From: Rhodoplanes serenus
Lineage (GTDB): Bacteria > Pseudomonadota > Alphaproteobacteria > Rhizobiales > Xanthobacteraceae
Assembly: GCA_009720755.1 (NCBI GenBank)
Contig: WNKV01000023.1
Coordinates: 1 to 64,000 of the forward strand
Direction of reading: 5' to 3'
DNA length: 64,000 nt
Part shown: in pieces, positions 44,892 to 54,159 of the stretch
Layout: every line of letters begins with the position of its first letter
Numbering within the stretch: position 1 is the first letter of the stretch
Notes under the pieces: generated by a model
Told to the model about the DNA's origin: nothing
Databases searched by the model: none
The model's input: the letters and a program-made list of their open reading frames with translations, nothing else
Position numbers and translations under genes: made by a program

Positions 44892-45305
44892 TCAGTTGTT
44901 CAGCGCGCCTTCCTGAATCCACCGCCGAATGACGTCGCGGTCGCAGGTCGACAGCTTCTTGGAGCCGTGCGGCATCCGGATCTCGGGCTTCACCCGCCAG
45001 TCGAGCAGCGCCATCAGGCTCGACGCATCGGCATCGCCGGCCACCACCATGGGGCCGAACTTGGTGCCCTTCATCAGGCCCGCATGGGTCCGCAGGTCCA
45101 GCCCGCTGGCGTCGAAGCCGGCGCCGCCCGGCTGATGGCAGTCGACGCAACGGCCCTTGAGGATCGGCACGATGTCCTCCTGGAAGCTGACCGTCGGCGC
45201 CTTCTTCTTGGCCGGTTTCGAGCTCTGGGCGTCGGCGTCGAACGGCAGCGTGGCGGCTGCCAGAACGGCGACGACGGCAGTGATGCCCCGCAGCCATCTC
45301 GTCAT
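44892..45305 (-). CDS. Small exported c-type cytochrome
   Basis: A 137-residue protein. The start at 45305 (MTRWLRGITAVVAVLAAATL) gives a signal peptide cleaved near DADAQ and has GAGGAGACG before it. One heme site is visible as CVDCH, in a VSFQEDIVPILKGRCVDCHQPGG context like planctomycete-type cytochrome c modules. IRMPHGS provides the likely distal Met ligand. It ends with DVIRRWIQEGALNN, as these domains do. It probably carries electrons in the periplasm; no partner oxidase or dehydrogenase is adjacent. Confidence 0.85.
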   Translation of the reverse strand: MTRWLRGITAVVAVLAAATLPFDADAQSSKPAKKKAPTVSFQEDIVPILKGRCVDCHQPGGAGFDASGLDLRTHAGLMKGTKFGPMVVAGDADASSLMALLDWRVKPEIRMPHGSKKLSTCDRDVIRRWIQEGALNN

Positions 45306-45772
45306 TGTTCGTCTCCTCATCTCACCGTGTGAGTGCCAGCGCTGTCGATCGAGGAGTCCGGACGGGCGGGGGCACGTCGTGCCGGACACAGCGGAGGCGG
45401 CCCCCGCAGGGCGATGCTAGGACCGTTCGGGAGGAAAACAATCAGGGAGAGCGCGAAGCCGATGCGCCCCAGCCGGCCGGAACCCGCATGGCGGCGCCAC
45501 CTCGGCCACATCCGGCGCCCGCGGCCATGTGATTTGCCTTGGCGGCGACGTCGTGATGCGCTGGCGCGAGATCAGAGCGGCATGCTCGATTCGAATCGTC
45601 GTCGAATTGTCTCGTCGATCGTGGTCGCGGATCTTCGATCGCGGATCGGGTCCCTCCGGCCGCGTCGTCGAGACGGATATGCGAACGGATGTGCGGGTCG
45701 AATCGCATCCTCGGAATCGAAGCATCGTCCAACCGGGTCGTCCAACCGGGTCGTCGAGATCGGGGTCACGCC
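45306..45772. other. Gene-free region upstream of the cytochrome and the 45773 membrane protein
   Basis: The 467 bases show no protein-like frame. The central part (about 45580-45760) is rich in TCGTCGA/GATCGCGGATC words, and CGTCCAACCGGGT is repeated in tandem just before 45760. Divergent promoters for the two flanking genes are expected. Confidence 0.4.
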
Positions 45773-46294
45773 ATGCGATACTGGGTCGGCATCGTCTTCT
45801 TCGCGGCCGGCGCGGCGCTATTCGTCGCGGCCGTCCTGCACAAGCGCCGCGTGCTGGCGGCGCGGGCCGCCGCGGCGGCGCGCGGCATCGTGCCGGGCGA
45901 GCCCGGGTTGCGCTCGGTCGCCGCGTTCGGCGAGATCATGCGGCCGATCATCCTCGCCTTCCTGGTCTATGCCGCGATCAAGACCGTGGTGCTGTTCGTG
46001 ATGCTCGACGGCGAGGAGGTGCTGTCCTATTTCGACGTCGCCGGGGTGCTGTTCATGCTGGCCGGCTACGGCGCCTGGATGAGCCTGCGCACCACCTACC
46101 GGACGAGCGATCTCGTCGCCGCGGAGGCGGCCGCCGCCGAGGCCGCGGCATCCGCAGGCAGTGCGGCGGCGGCTCCGGCCGGGGCGAGCGAGATGCCGGC
46201 CTATATGGGCCTGCCGGCCAACGACCGCGGCCCGCCGCAGCCGGCGACGGACGGGCCGGTGCCCGGGCCGGTGCCGACGAACCGCGCCGGGTGA
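45773..46294 (+). CDS. Membrane protein of unknown function
   Basis: A 173-residue protein with start ATG 45773 (MRYWVGIVFFAAGAALFVAA). It has three predicted membrane segments: about 3-22, 56-75 (RPIILAFLVYAAIKTVVLFV) and 85-103 (YFDVAGVLFMLAGYGAWM). A basic loop (HKRRVLAARAAAAARG) follows the first. The C-terminal third is Ala/Pro/Gly-rich, probably cytoplasmic or unstructured. I do not recognise a family. Confidence 0.65.
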   Translation: MRYWVGIVFFAAGAALFVAAVLHKRRVLAARAAAAARGIVPGEPGLRSVAAFGEIMRPIILAFLVYAAIKTVVLFVMLDGEEVLSYFDVAGVLFMLAGYGAWMSLRTTYRTSDLVAAEAAAAEAAASAGSAAAAPAGASEMPAYMGLPANDRGPPQPATDGPVPGPVPTNRAG

Positions 46295-46337
46295 CGATCG
46301 GCCGGGTCGCTCCGTCGTCGGGCCCGGTGTGGGAGCC

Positions 46338-46440
46338 AGAGCATTTTCCGGCGGAGTGGACTCCGGTTCGCCGTCGAAAATGCGATCAAATAAGGACGTC
46401 TAGAGCAGGGTCCGACCCGTTGGGTCGGATTCCGCTCTAG
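46338..46440. repeat. Dispersed double-hairpin element, copy B (inverted relative to copy A)
   Basis: Begins AGAGCATTTTCCGGCGGA with the long arm TTCGCCGTCGAAAATGC, then TCTAGAGCAGGGTCCGACCC pairing with GGGTCGGATTCCGCTCTAG at the right end. The order of the two hairpins is the reverse complement of copy A at 41668-41772, with about the same length. Confidence 0.85.
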
Positions 46441-46464
46441 TTGATTGCAACCCAGGAGTCGTGC

Positions 46465-46698
46465 GTGGACGGAAGCGAATCGGGCAACACGCTGGTGCTG
46501 ATCGAGCTGGTGCTGGTGCTCGCTGTGGTGTTCGGCTTCGGGCTGCGCGAGCTGCGCGGCTTGCGCCGGGATCGTGCGGCCGCACCGATCAGCCGTGCAA
46601 CGTCCGCGGCATCGTCGACAGCGGGATCATCGACAGCGGCATCATCGACTGTCGCATCGTCGTCCGCAGCATCGACTCGCCCCGGCGCGCGCCGGTAG
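46465..46698 (+). CDS. Small hypothetical membrane protein
   Basis: A 77-residue frame with GTG start at 46465 behind CAGGAG; an in-frame ATG at 46441 lies right at the edge of the repeat element. One membrane segment (TLVLIELVLVLAVVFGFGL) is followed by a basic stretch (RELRGLRRDR) and a Ser/Ala/Thr-rich tail that comes from near-tandem DNA (repeated ATCGACAGCG words, 46600-46670). It could be a real small membrane protein paired with the next gene; no family is recognised. Confidence 0.5.
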   Translation: MDGSESGNTLVLIELVLVLAVVFGFGLRELRGLRRDRAAAPISRATSAASSTAGSSTAASSTVASSSAASTRPGARR

Positions 46699-46711
46699 CC
46701 GCCGCAGCACG

Positions 46712-46912
46712 ATGGACTGGCAGATCGTCGCGATCGAGGTTCTGTTCTCGGGCACCGCGATCGGGCTCGGCGTGTGGCAGCTCGTCTCGATCCGCCGCGA
46801 GCGACGCCGCGATGCGTCACGCTTGCGCGCGGCCGCCGAGCGGCGCTCGCCGGATCGATTGCGCTCGCCCGATCATGGCCCGATCGATCCGCCGCCGGGC
46901 GGAGCCCGGTGA
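46712..46912 (+). CDS. Small hypothetical membrane protein
   Basis: A 66-residue frame with ATG 46712 (MDWQIVAIEVLFSGTAIGLG). It has a single N-terminal membrane segment, then a strongly basic region (RRERRRDASRLRAAAERR) and a Pro-rich end. Its layout is like that of the small gene just before it (membrane segment, basic patch, flexible tail), 14 bases upstream, which suggests a pair. Function unknown. Confidence 0.55.
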   Translation: MDWQIVAIEVLFSGTAIGLGVWQLVSIRRERRRDASRLRAAAERRSPDRLRSPDHGPIDPPPGGAR

Positions 46913-46984
46913 CCGACACGGCGGCGAGCCGCCGCGTCGTTTGGCGCCGCGTGGTCTGGCGCCGTGCCGGGTGGCGTCGCGCCG

Positions 46985-47974
<990 letters not shown>

Positions 47975-48206
47975 GAGGTCTCTCCACTGCGGTGACGGAC
48001 CCGCGGTCCGCCCTTCGGCACGAGTCCTAGAATGATCGTCTCCCCTCGACAACATGAGGGTCGTAGAACGAAAAATCATCCTACCGGATGACACCGTCGC
48101 GACAGATCGCCCTCTGCCGGCATCGGCCGGCAGGACGATCGTGACCGGCGCCGCGATGCGGCGACGCCAGCCGCGTTCGGTCGTGCCGGACTGTCGGGCG
48201 ATGCAC

Positions 48207-49010
48207 TCAGGCGATGCAGCGCACCGCCGGCACCGTGTAGAGGCGGCTGTCGCCGATCAGATGAGTGGTGAAGGCGTCGCCGCCGAACACCCGGGCGAAG
48301 GCCCGGTGACGCACGCTGAGGCCGCCCGTGTAGGCCCCGAAGGCCGGCATCACCAGCCGCCGCCCGTCGGTGGCGAAGCAGCGCCGGGTCAGGCTGCGGC
48401 CGCGCTGGACGATGCGGGCGCACGGGTGGAGATGGCCGGCGATCTCGCCAACCGCGGCGGCCAGGCTGCCAGTGGCCGGGCTGGCGGCGCTCGGCTCGTG
48501 GCGGAACAGCAGCGGCCCGTCGACGAGCGTGTCGACGAAACGGCCGCCGACCGCGCGAGCCGGCTCCGGATCGTGGTTGCCGGCGATCCACACCCAGTCG
48601 CGGCCGCTCTGGAGGGCGCCCAGATGGGCGCGGTTCTCGGTGGCGAGGCGGTCGGCGCCCTCACCGTCGTGGAACGAGTCGCCGAGCGCGATCACCCGCG
48701 TCGGATCGTAGAAGCCGATCACCCAGGCGAGCCGCTCCAGCGTCTCGGCGGTGTCGAACGGCGGCAGCAGGGCGCCGCGCACCGCGCAGGCCGAGCCCTT
48801 CTCGAGATGCAGGTCGGCCACCACCAGGGTCCGCCGCGCGGGCCACCACAGCGCGCCCGACAGGTCGGCCACCAGCGGCACGCCGGCGACCACCAGGGTG
48901 GTGCCCGCCACCGCGGCGGCACCGCCATCGGTGGCGCCCCCGTCGGCGGCGGCCGGCGAGATGGTGCGGGCGTCCCTCACCGCGGCGCTCTCGCGCCGAA
49001 TACCCTCCAT
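48207..49010 (-). CDS. pdeM: Ligase-associated DNA damage response endonuclease PdeM
   Basis: A 267-residue metallophosphoesterase. Metal-binding motifs are [12 protein letters not shown] (DxH), [14 protein letters not shown] (GDxxHD), [10 protein letters not shown] (GNHD) and [12 protein letters not shown] (GHxH). The tail [15 protein letters not shown] is typical of PdeM. The gene sits beside the ligase-associated helicase, and the matching exonuclease and ligase are at 53110 and 54156, so all four members of this repair set are present. The N-terminal ~35 residues are Ala/Gly-rich and the start is uncertain. Confidence 0.9.
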   Translation of the reverse strand: MEGIRRESAAVRDARTISPAAADGGATDGGAAAVAGTTLVVAGVPLVADLSGALWWPARRTLVVADLHLEKGSACAVRGALLPPFDTAETLERLAWVIGFYDPTRVIALGDSFHDGEGADRLATENRAHLGALQSGRDWVWIAGNHDPEPARAVGGRFVDTLVDGPLLFRHEPSAASPATGSLAAAVGEIAGHLHPCARIVQRGRSLTRRCFATDGRRLVMPAFGAYTGGLSVRHRAFARVFGGDAFTTHLIGDSRLYTVPAVRCIA

Positions 49011-49056
49011 GGCCGCGCGAGATCTCCGCGCGACCGGCGATCACCGAGCCGTGCCG

Positions 49057-51756
49057 TCACCCCATCGCCTCCCTGACCAGGTCCGCTTCGGCTTCCGCCA
49101 GCAGAGCCTCCGAGGCTTCGCCGTGCACCGGCTCGCGCCCGATCTCCAGCATCACCGGCACGGCGAGCGGAGACACGCGCGGCAACGGCTCGTGGACGAT
49201 TCGCCCCCTCACCCGCGAGAGCAGCAAACCGAGCCGGCGGATGTCAAGCAGCCCGGTGGCGGCCTCGGCCCGGGCGGCCCGCAGCAGCAGATGGTCGGGC
49301 TGGTGCTTGCGCAGCACGTCGTAGACGAGGTCGGTCGAGATCGTCACCTGCCGCCGGCTCTTCTCGGCGCCGCCGCTGCGCCGCTCGATCAGCCCGGCGA
49401 TCACCGCACACTGGCGGAAGGTGCGCTTCATCAGCGCCGATTCGGCCAGCCACGCCTCGAGGTCGTCGCCCAGCATGTCTTCGGCGAACAGGTCGGCGAG
49501 CGACAGCCGGCCCTGCGTCACCGCGAGGCTCAGGTCGCCGAGCCCCCACACCGCCAGCGCATACTCGTTGGCGACGAAGCCGAGCGGCCGCAGGCGGGCC
49601 CGCTCCAGCCGGCGCGTCAGCAGCATGCCGAGCGTCTGATGCGCCAGCCGCCCTTCGAACGGGTAGCAGACCAGATAGTGCTTGTCGGCGCGCGGAAACG
49701 TCTCGACCAGGAGATCGCCCGCCTTCGGCACGCGCGAGCGCAGGCGTTGCAGATCGAGCCATTCGTGCACCTGCCCGGTCAGCCGCGGCCATGCGGCCGG
49801 CGTCGCGATCAGGTCGCGCACCCGCGCCGCCAGATAGGTCGACAGCGGGAACTTGCCGCCCATATAGGCCGGCACCTTGGGGTCGGCGGCGGTGGCGCGC
49901 GAGACATAAGCCTCGTTCTCCACCAGCGTCTCGTAGCGCAGCACCTCGCCGGCGAACACGAAGGTGTCGCCCGGCACCAGCGTCTCGACGAAATACTCCT
50001 CGACCTCGCCGAGCACCCGGCCGCCGCGCAGGAGCGCCCCCGAGGGGCCGCGCGCCGCCGCGCCGCGCGACGGCACCAGGCGGATCTTGATCATCGGCTC
50101 CTCGACGATGGTGCCGACATTGAGGCGATAGCGCTGCGCCACCTGCGGATGGCTGATGCGCCAATGCCCGTCGCGACCGCGCCGGATCTTGGCGAAGCGC
50201 TCGTAGGCTTTCAGGGCGTAGCCGCCCGTGGCGACGAAATCGACCACCGCATCGAAGCTCTCGCGCGACAGCGCCGCATAGGGGGCGGCCGATCGCACCT
50301 CGCAGAACAGGTCGTCCGCCGCGAACGGCCCGGCGCAGGCGCGGCCGAGCACATGCTGGGCCAGCACGTCGAGCGCGCCGGTGCGCAGCGGCGGCGTGTC
50401 CTGGGCGTTCTCGGCGACCGCCTCGATGGCGGCGCGACACTCCAGCACCTCGAACCTGTTGGCCGGCACCAGCACGGCGCGCGACGGCTCGTCGAGCCGG
50501 TGGTTGGCGCGGCCGATACGCTGGGTCAGCCGCGACGCGCCTTTCGGGGCGCCCACATTGATCACCAGATCGACGTCGCCCCAGTCGATGCCGAGATCGA
50601 GCGACGAGGTGCAGACGACGGCGCGCAGCCGGCCCTCGCCCATGGCGGCCTCGACCTTGCGGCGCTGGGCGACGTCGAGGGAGCCGTGATGGAGCGCGAT
50701 GGCGTGGCCGTCGTCGTTGATCCGCCACAGCGCCTGAAACAGCATCTCGGCCTGGCTGCGGGTGTTGACGAAGACCAGCGTGGTGCGGTGCCGGCCGATC
50801 ATCGCGTAGATCTCGGCGAGCGCGTGCAAGGCGGAGTGGCCGGCCCAGGGCAGCCGCTCGGCGGTGTCGAGCATCTCGACGATCGGGGCGGCGCCGCCGC
50901 CGACCTGGACGATCTCGGCGGCGTGCGTCTCGCCCGGCCGCTGCGGCACCAGAACGCGCGCCAGATCGTGCGGCTCGGCGACCGTGGCCGAGAGGCCGAC
51001 CGTCGTCAGCCCCGGCGCCAGCGCGAACAGGCGGGCGAGGCCGAGCGACAGCAGATCGCCGCGCTTCGAGGTGACGAGGGCGTGCAGCTCGTCGAGCACG
51101 ACGCGGCGGAGATCGCCGAACAGGTAGGGGGCATCGGCGCTGGCCAGCAGCAGCGCGAGTTGCTCGGGCGTCGTCAGCAGGATGTCGGGCGGGTCGCGGC
51201 GCTGGCGCTGGCGGCGGCTCGGCGGGGTGTCGCCGGTGCGGGTCTCGATGCGGACCGGAAGCCCCATCTCGGCGACCGGCTGCTCCAGGTTACGGGCGAT
51301 GTCGACGGCGAGCGCCTTGAGGGGCGAGACATAGAGGGTGTGCAGGCCGCCGCCACGCACGCTGCCTGAACCCTCTCCCCTTGTGGGAGAGGGTGGTCCC
51401 GAGCGCAGCGAGGGACCGGGTGAGGGGTCGAGCCTGAGCGTTGCCGTGTCACCCCTCACCCGGCTCGCGCCCTCGGGTCGCTCGCCGCCCTCTCCCACAG
51501 GGGGAGAGGGCGACAGAGTGCGCGGCGAGCGTTGCGGATCACCGGACCGCCGCTCCCCGACCTCCACCAGGGTCGGCAGGAAGCCGGCCAGCGTCTTGCC
51601 GGCCCCGGTCGGGGCGATCAGCAGGGCCGAGCGGCCGGCGCGGGCGGCGGCGAGCAGCGCGAGCTGGTGTGGCCGCGGCGTCCAGCCACGGGCCGCGAAC
51701 CAGCGGTCGAAGGGCGCCGGCAGGGCGGGCGGCGGAGGGTCGACGGGGGCGCTCAC
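49057..51756 (-). CDS. Ligase-associated DEXH-box helicase (Lhr family) with an in-frame palindromic insertion
   Basis: An 899-residue superfamily 2 helicase. The GTG at 51756 is chosen because the frame farther up overlaps the pyrD promoter side and is not protein-like. Motif I, IAPTGAGKT, is at 47-55; SPLKALAVDIARNL follows at 144; then VVLDELHAL (DEVH-like) and, later, VNTRSQAEML and TQRIGRANHR (motif VI). Between motifs I and Ia, residues ~68-137 (Pro/Arg/Gly-rich, SPSPPVGEGGERPEG and PPSPTRGEGS) are encoded by a dispersed inverted repeat and are absent from the family. The reading frame is kept. It acts with the ligase, exonuclease and PdeM in DNA end or gap repair. Confidence 0.92.
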   Translation of the reverse strand: MSAPVDPPPPALPAPFDRWFAARGWTPRPHQLALLAAARAGRSALLIAPTGAGKTLAGFLPTLVEVGERRSGDPQRSPRTLSPSPPVGEGGERPEGASRVRGDTATLRLDPSPGPSLRSGPPSPTRGEGSGSVRGGGLHTLYVSPLKALAVDIARNLEQPVAEMGLPVRIETRTGDTPPSRRQRQRRDPPDILLTTPEQLALLLASADAPYLFGDLRRVVLDELHALVTSKRGDLLSLGLARLFALAPGLTTVGLSATVAEPHDLARVLVPQRPGETHAAEIVQVGGGAAPIVEMLDTAERLPWAGHSALHALAEIYAMIGRHRTTLVFVNTRSQAEMLFQALWRINDDGHAIALHHGSLDVAQRRKVEAAMGEGRLRAVVCTSSLDLGIDWGDVDLVINVGAPKGASRLTQRIGRANHRLDEPSRAVLVPANRFEVLECRAAIEAVAENAQDTPPLRTGALDVLAQHVLGRACAGPFAADDLFCEVRSAAPYAALSRESFDAVVDFVATGGYALKAYERFAKIRRGRDGHWRISHPQVAQRYRLNVGTIVEEPMIKIRLVPSRGAAARGPSGALLRGGRVLGEVEEYFVETLVPGDTFVFAGEVLRYETLVENEAYVSRATAADPKVPAYMGGKFPLSTYLAARVRDLIATPAAWPRLTGQVHEWLDLQRLRSRVPKAGDLLVETFPRADKHYLVCYPFEGRLAHQTLGMLLTRRLERARLRPLGFVANEYALAVWGLGDLSLAVTQGRLSLADLFAEDMLGDDLEAWLAESALMKRTFRQCAVIAGLIERRSGGAEKSRRQVTISTDLVYDVLRKHQPDHLLLRAARAEAATGLLDIRRLGLLLSRVRGRIVHEPLPRVSPLAVPVMLEIGREPVHGEASEALLAEAEADLVREAMG
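51371..51510. repeat. Inverted pair of dispersed palindromes inserted in the helicase gene
   Basis: CCCTCTCCCCTTGTGGGAGAGGG (given here in parts: arms CCCTCTCCC and GGGAGAGGG) with GGTGAGGGGT forms the left half. The right half is the inverse: ACCCCTCACCCGG and then CCCTCTCCCACAGGGGGAGAGGG-type arms ending near 51510. The halves face each other across about 25 bases, so the whole can fold into one large cruciform. The 140-base element lies wholly within codons and keeps the frame. Confidence 0.85.
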
Positions 51757-51954
51757 CGCCTCGTGGTAGCCCGCCGGCCGCGTGGTTCCAAGCGGAACGG
51801 CCGTCGCATCATGGTCGAGAACGGTAAAGGCTCGTTCGCTATGGCTTGGGTGGAGCTCCGAACACGGGGGGCGCGGGGCGCGCGCCGGCTGACCGGCAGC
51901 ATTGCGGGCCATTGCGTATCGGCGCCGCGGCGAACCGGCTAGGGTCGGGGTCCG

Positions 51955-53070
51955 ATGATCGCGGCAGATCCGATGTCCTTCTACACGTCCGTCCTGCGCC
52001 CGGCCCTGTTCCGGCTCGATCCCGAGCGCGCCCACCATCTGGCGGTCGGGCTCGCCGCGCGGGCCGGCGCCGTGGCGCCACTCCTGCGGGCCGTGACGGC
52101 GGTCGACGATCCGCGGCTCGCCCAGACGATCGCGGGTCTCGGCTTACCGAGCCCGATCGGCCTGTCGGCCGGCTTCGACAAGAACGGCGACGCGGTGGCG
52201 AGCCTGGCGGCTCTCGGCTTCGGCTTCGTCGAGGTCGGCTCGGTGTCGGCCGAGCCCTCGAACGGCAATCCGCCGCCGCGGCTGTTCCGTCTGCCGGCCG
52301 ATCGGGCGCTCGCCGTCGCCTACGGGGTGCCCAACGCGGGCGCCGCGGCGGTGTCGCGCCGGCTCGCCGGCCAGCGGCTGCCGGTGCCGCTCGGGCTGAA
52401 CATCGTCGGCACCAATCGCGGCCCCGGGGCGCCGGCGATCTGCGACGATGCGCTGATCGCCGAGTACATGCAGGCGGCGCGCCTGCTGGCGCCGGTGTCC
52501 GATTATCTGATGTTCAACCTGAGCTGCCCCAACACCACCGACGGGCGCGACTTCTTTGCCGATCCGGTCCGCCTCGATGCCTGGCTGACGGCGCTCGACG
52601 AGACCGACTATGCGCCGCGGCCGTCGTTCCTGAAGGTGTCGCCGCTCGGCGGCGTCGCCATGATCGAGCAGCTTCTGGAGATCGTCGGCCGCCACCGCAA
52701 GATCACCGGCCTCATGTTCAACCTGCCGAGCGGCAAGCCGGCCGGCCTGACGACACCGCGCGCCGTGTGGGAGCGGATGCCCGGCGCCGTCTCCGGGCCG
52801 CCGTCGGCGGCGCTGCTCGACGACTGCCTGGTGGAATGCTGCCGCCGCATGGACCGCGGCCGCTACGTGCTGTTCGCCTCGGGCGGCGTGTCGACCGCGG
52901 CGGATGCCTACGCCAAGATCCGCAAGGGGGCGTCGCTGGTCGCGCTGCTCACCGCGCTCGTCTACGAGGGGCCGGGCGTGGTGCGGCGGGTGACCCGCGG
53001 TCTCCTCGACCTGATGGATCGCGACGGGGTGAAGCACATCTCCGAGGTGGTCGGCGTGGATGTGAGGTGA
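51955..53070 (+). CDS. pyrD: Dihydroorotate dehydrogenase (quinone), class 2
   Basis: A 371-residue FMN enzyme of the inner membrane that oxidises dihydroorotate to orotate with quinone. The N-terminus (MSFYTSVLRPALFRLDPERAHHLAVGL, starting 51955 or 51973) is the membrane-associating helix of class 2. PIGLSAGFDKNGDA, VGSVSAEPSNGNPPPRLFRL, LMFNLSCPNTTDGRDF (catalytic Ser) and FASGGVSTAADAY complete the barrel. It interrupts the ligase-associated repair genes, separating the divergent helicase from the exonuclease. Confidence 0.95.
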   Translation: MIAADPMSFYTSVLRPALFRLDPERAHHLAVGLAARAGAVAPLLRAVTAVDDPRLAQTIAGLGLPSPIGLSAGFDKNGDAVASLAALGFGFVEVGSVSAEPSNGNPPPRLFRLPADRALAVAYGVPNAGAAAVSRRLAGQRLPVPLGLNIVGTNRGPGAPAICDDALIAEYMQAARLLAPVSDYLMFNLSCPNTTDGRDFFADPVRLDAWLTALDETDYAPRPSFLKVSPLGGVAMIEQLLEIVGRHRKITGLMFNLPSGKPAGLTTPRAVWERMPGAVSGPPSAALLDDCLVECCRRMDRGRYVLFASGGVSTAADAYAKIRKGASLVALLTALVYEGPGVVRRVTRGLLDLMDRDGVKHISEVVGVDVR

Positions 53071-53109
53071 GCCCTTCGCATCGCGGCGGCGACCGCTTAT
53101 CTCTGCGGC

Positions 53110-54159
53110 ATGCGTCCTGAAAGCCTGCTGGTTCCGACCCCCGCCGGTCTGTGCTGCCCCGAGGGCGGCTTCCATATCGATCCGCTGCGGCCGGTGCCGC
53201 GCGCGGTGATCACCCACGCGCATTCGGACCATGCGCGGCCCGGCCATGGCGCCGTGCTGGCGACGCCCGAGACGCTCGACCTGATGCGGCTGCGGCTCGG
53301 CGACGGCTTCGCCGGCGCCACGCAGGCGCTTCGCTACGGCGAGGCGGTGACGCTCGACGGCGTGCGGGTGAGCCTGCACCCGGCCGGGCATGTGCTCGGC
53401 TCCGCCCAGGTGCGGGTCGAGAAGGACGGGCTCGTGATCGTCGCGTCCGGCGACTACAAGGACCGGCCCGACCCGACCTGCACGCCGTTCGAGCTGGTGC
53501 CCTGTCACGTCTTCATCAGCGAGGCGACCTTCGGGCTGCCGGTGTTCCGCCACGGTGACGCCGCGGCGGAGACGGGCAAGCTCCTGCGCTCGCTCGCGCT
53601 GTTCCCCGAGCGCACGCATCTCCTCGGCGCCTACACGCTCGGCAAGGCGCAGCGGCTGATCGCGCTCTTGCGTGCCGCCGGCTGGGAGCGGCCGATCCTG
53701 CTGCACGGCGCCGCCGAGGCGGTCACCCGCTATTACGCCGGCTGCATGGATCTCGGCGACCTGCGGGCGGTGCGCGACGCCGCGCCGGACGAGCTTGCCG
53801 GCGCCGTGGTGCTGTGCCCGCCGTCGGCGCTCGGCGACCGCTGGACGCGGCGCTTCCCCGACCCGATCGCCTGCTTCGCGTCGGGCTGGATGCGCATCCG
53901 CGCCCGCGCCCGCCAGCGCGGCGTCGAACTGCCGCTCGTCGTCTCCGATCACTGCGACTGGGACGGGCTGACCCGCGTCATCCCGGCGACCGGCGCCACG
54001 GAGATCTGGCTGACCCACGGTGCCGAGGAGGCGCTGGTCCACTGGTGCGGAACGCGCGGCCTGCGGGCCCGGCCGCTGCATCTCGTCGGTTACGGCGACG
54101 ACGAGGAGGTCGAGGCGATCGAGGCCGCCGCCGGTGGCCCCACGGAAGAGCCCGCATGA
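53110..54159 (+). CDS. Ligase-associated DNA damage response exonuclease
   Basis: A 349-residue metallo-beta-lactamase/beta-CASP nuclease. ITHAHSDHARPGHG gives the HxHxDH zinc site, SLHPAGHVLGSAQV and VIVASGDYKDRPDP give the next ligands, and LVVSDHCDWDGLTRVI lies in the C-terminal part. The opening VPTPAGLCCPEGGFHIDPLRP is the family's usual start. It works with the DNA ligase encoded by the overlapping next gene (ATGA), and with the helicase and PdeM encoded on the other strand. Confidence 0.93.
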   Translation: MRPESLLVPTPAGLCCPEGGFHIDPLRPVPRAVITHAHSDHARPGHGAVLATPETLDLMRLRLGDGFAGATQALRYGEAVTLDGVRVSLHPAGHVLGSAQVRVEKDGLVIVASGDYKDRPDPTCTPFELVPCHVFISEATFGLPVFRHGDAAAETGKLLRSLALFPERTHLLGAYTLGKAQRLIALLRAAGWERPILLHGAAEAVTRYYAGCMDLGDLRAVRDAAPDELAGAVVLCPPSALGDRWTRRFPDPIACFASGWMRIRARARQRGVELPLVVSDHCDWDGLTRVIPATGATEIWLTHGAEEALVHWCGTRGLRARPLHLVGYGDDEEVEAIEAAAGGPTEEPA

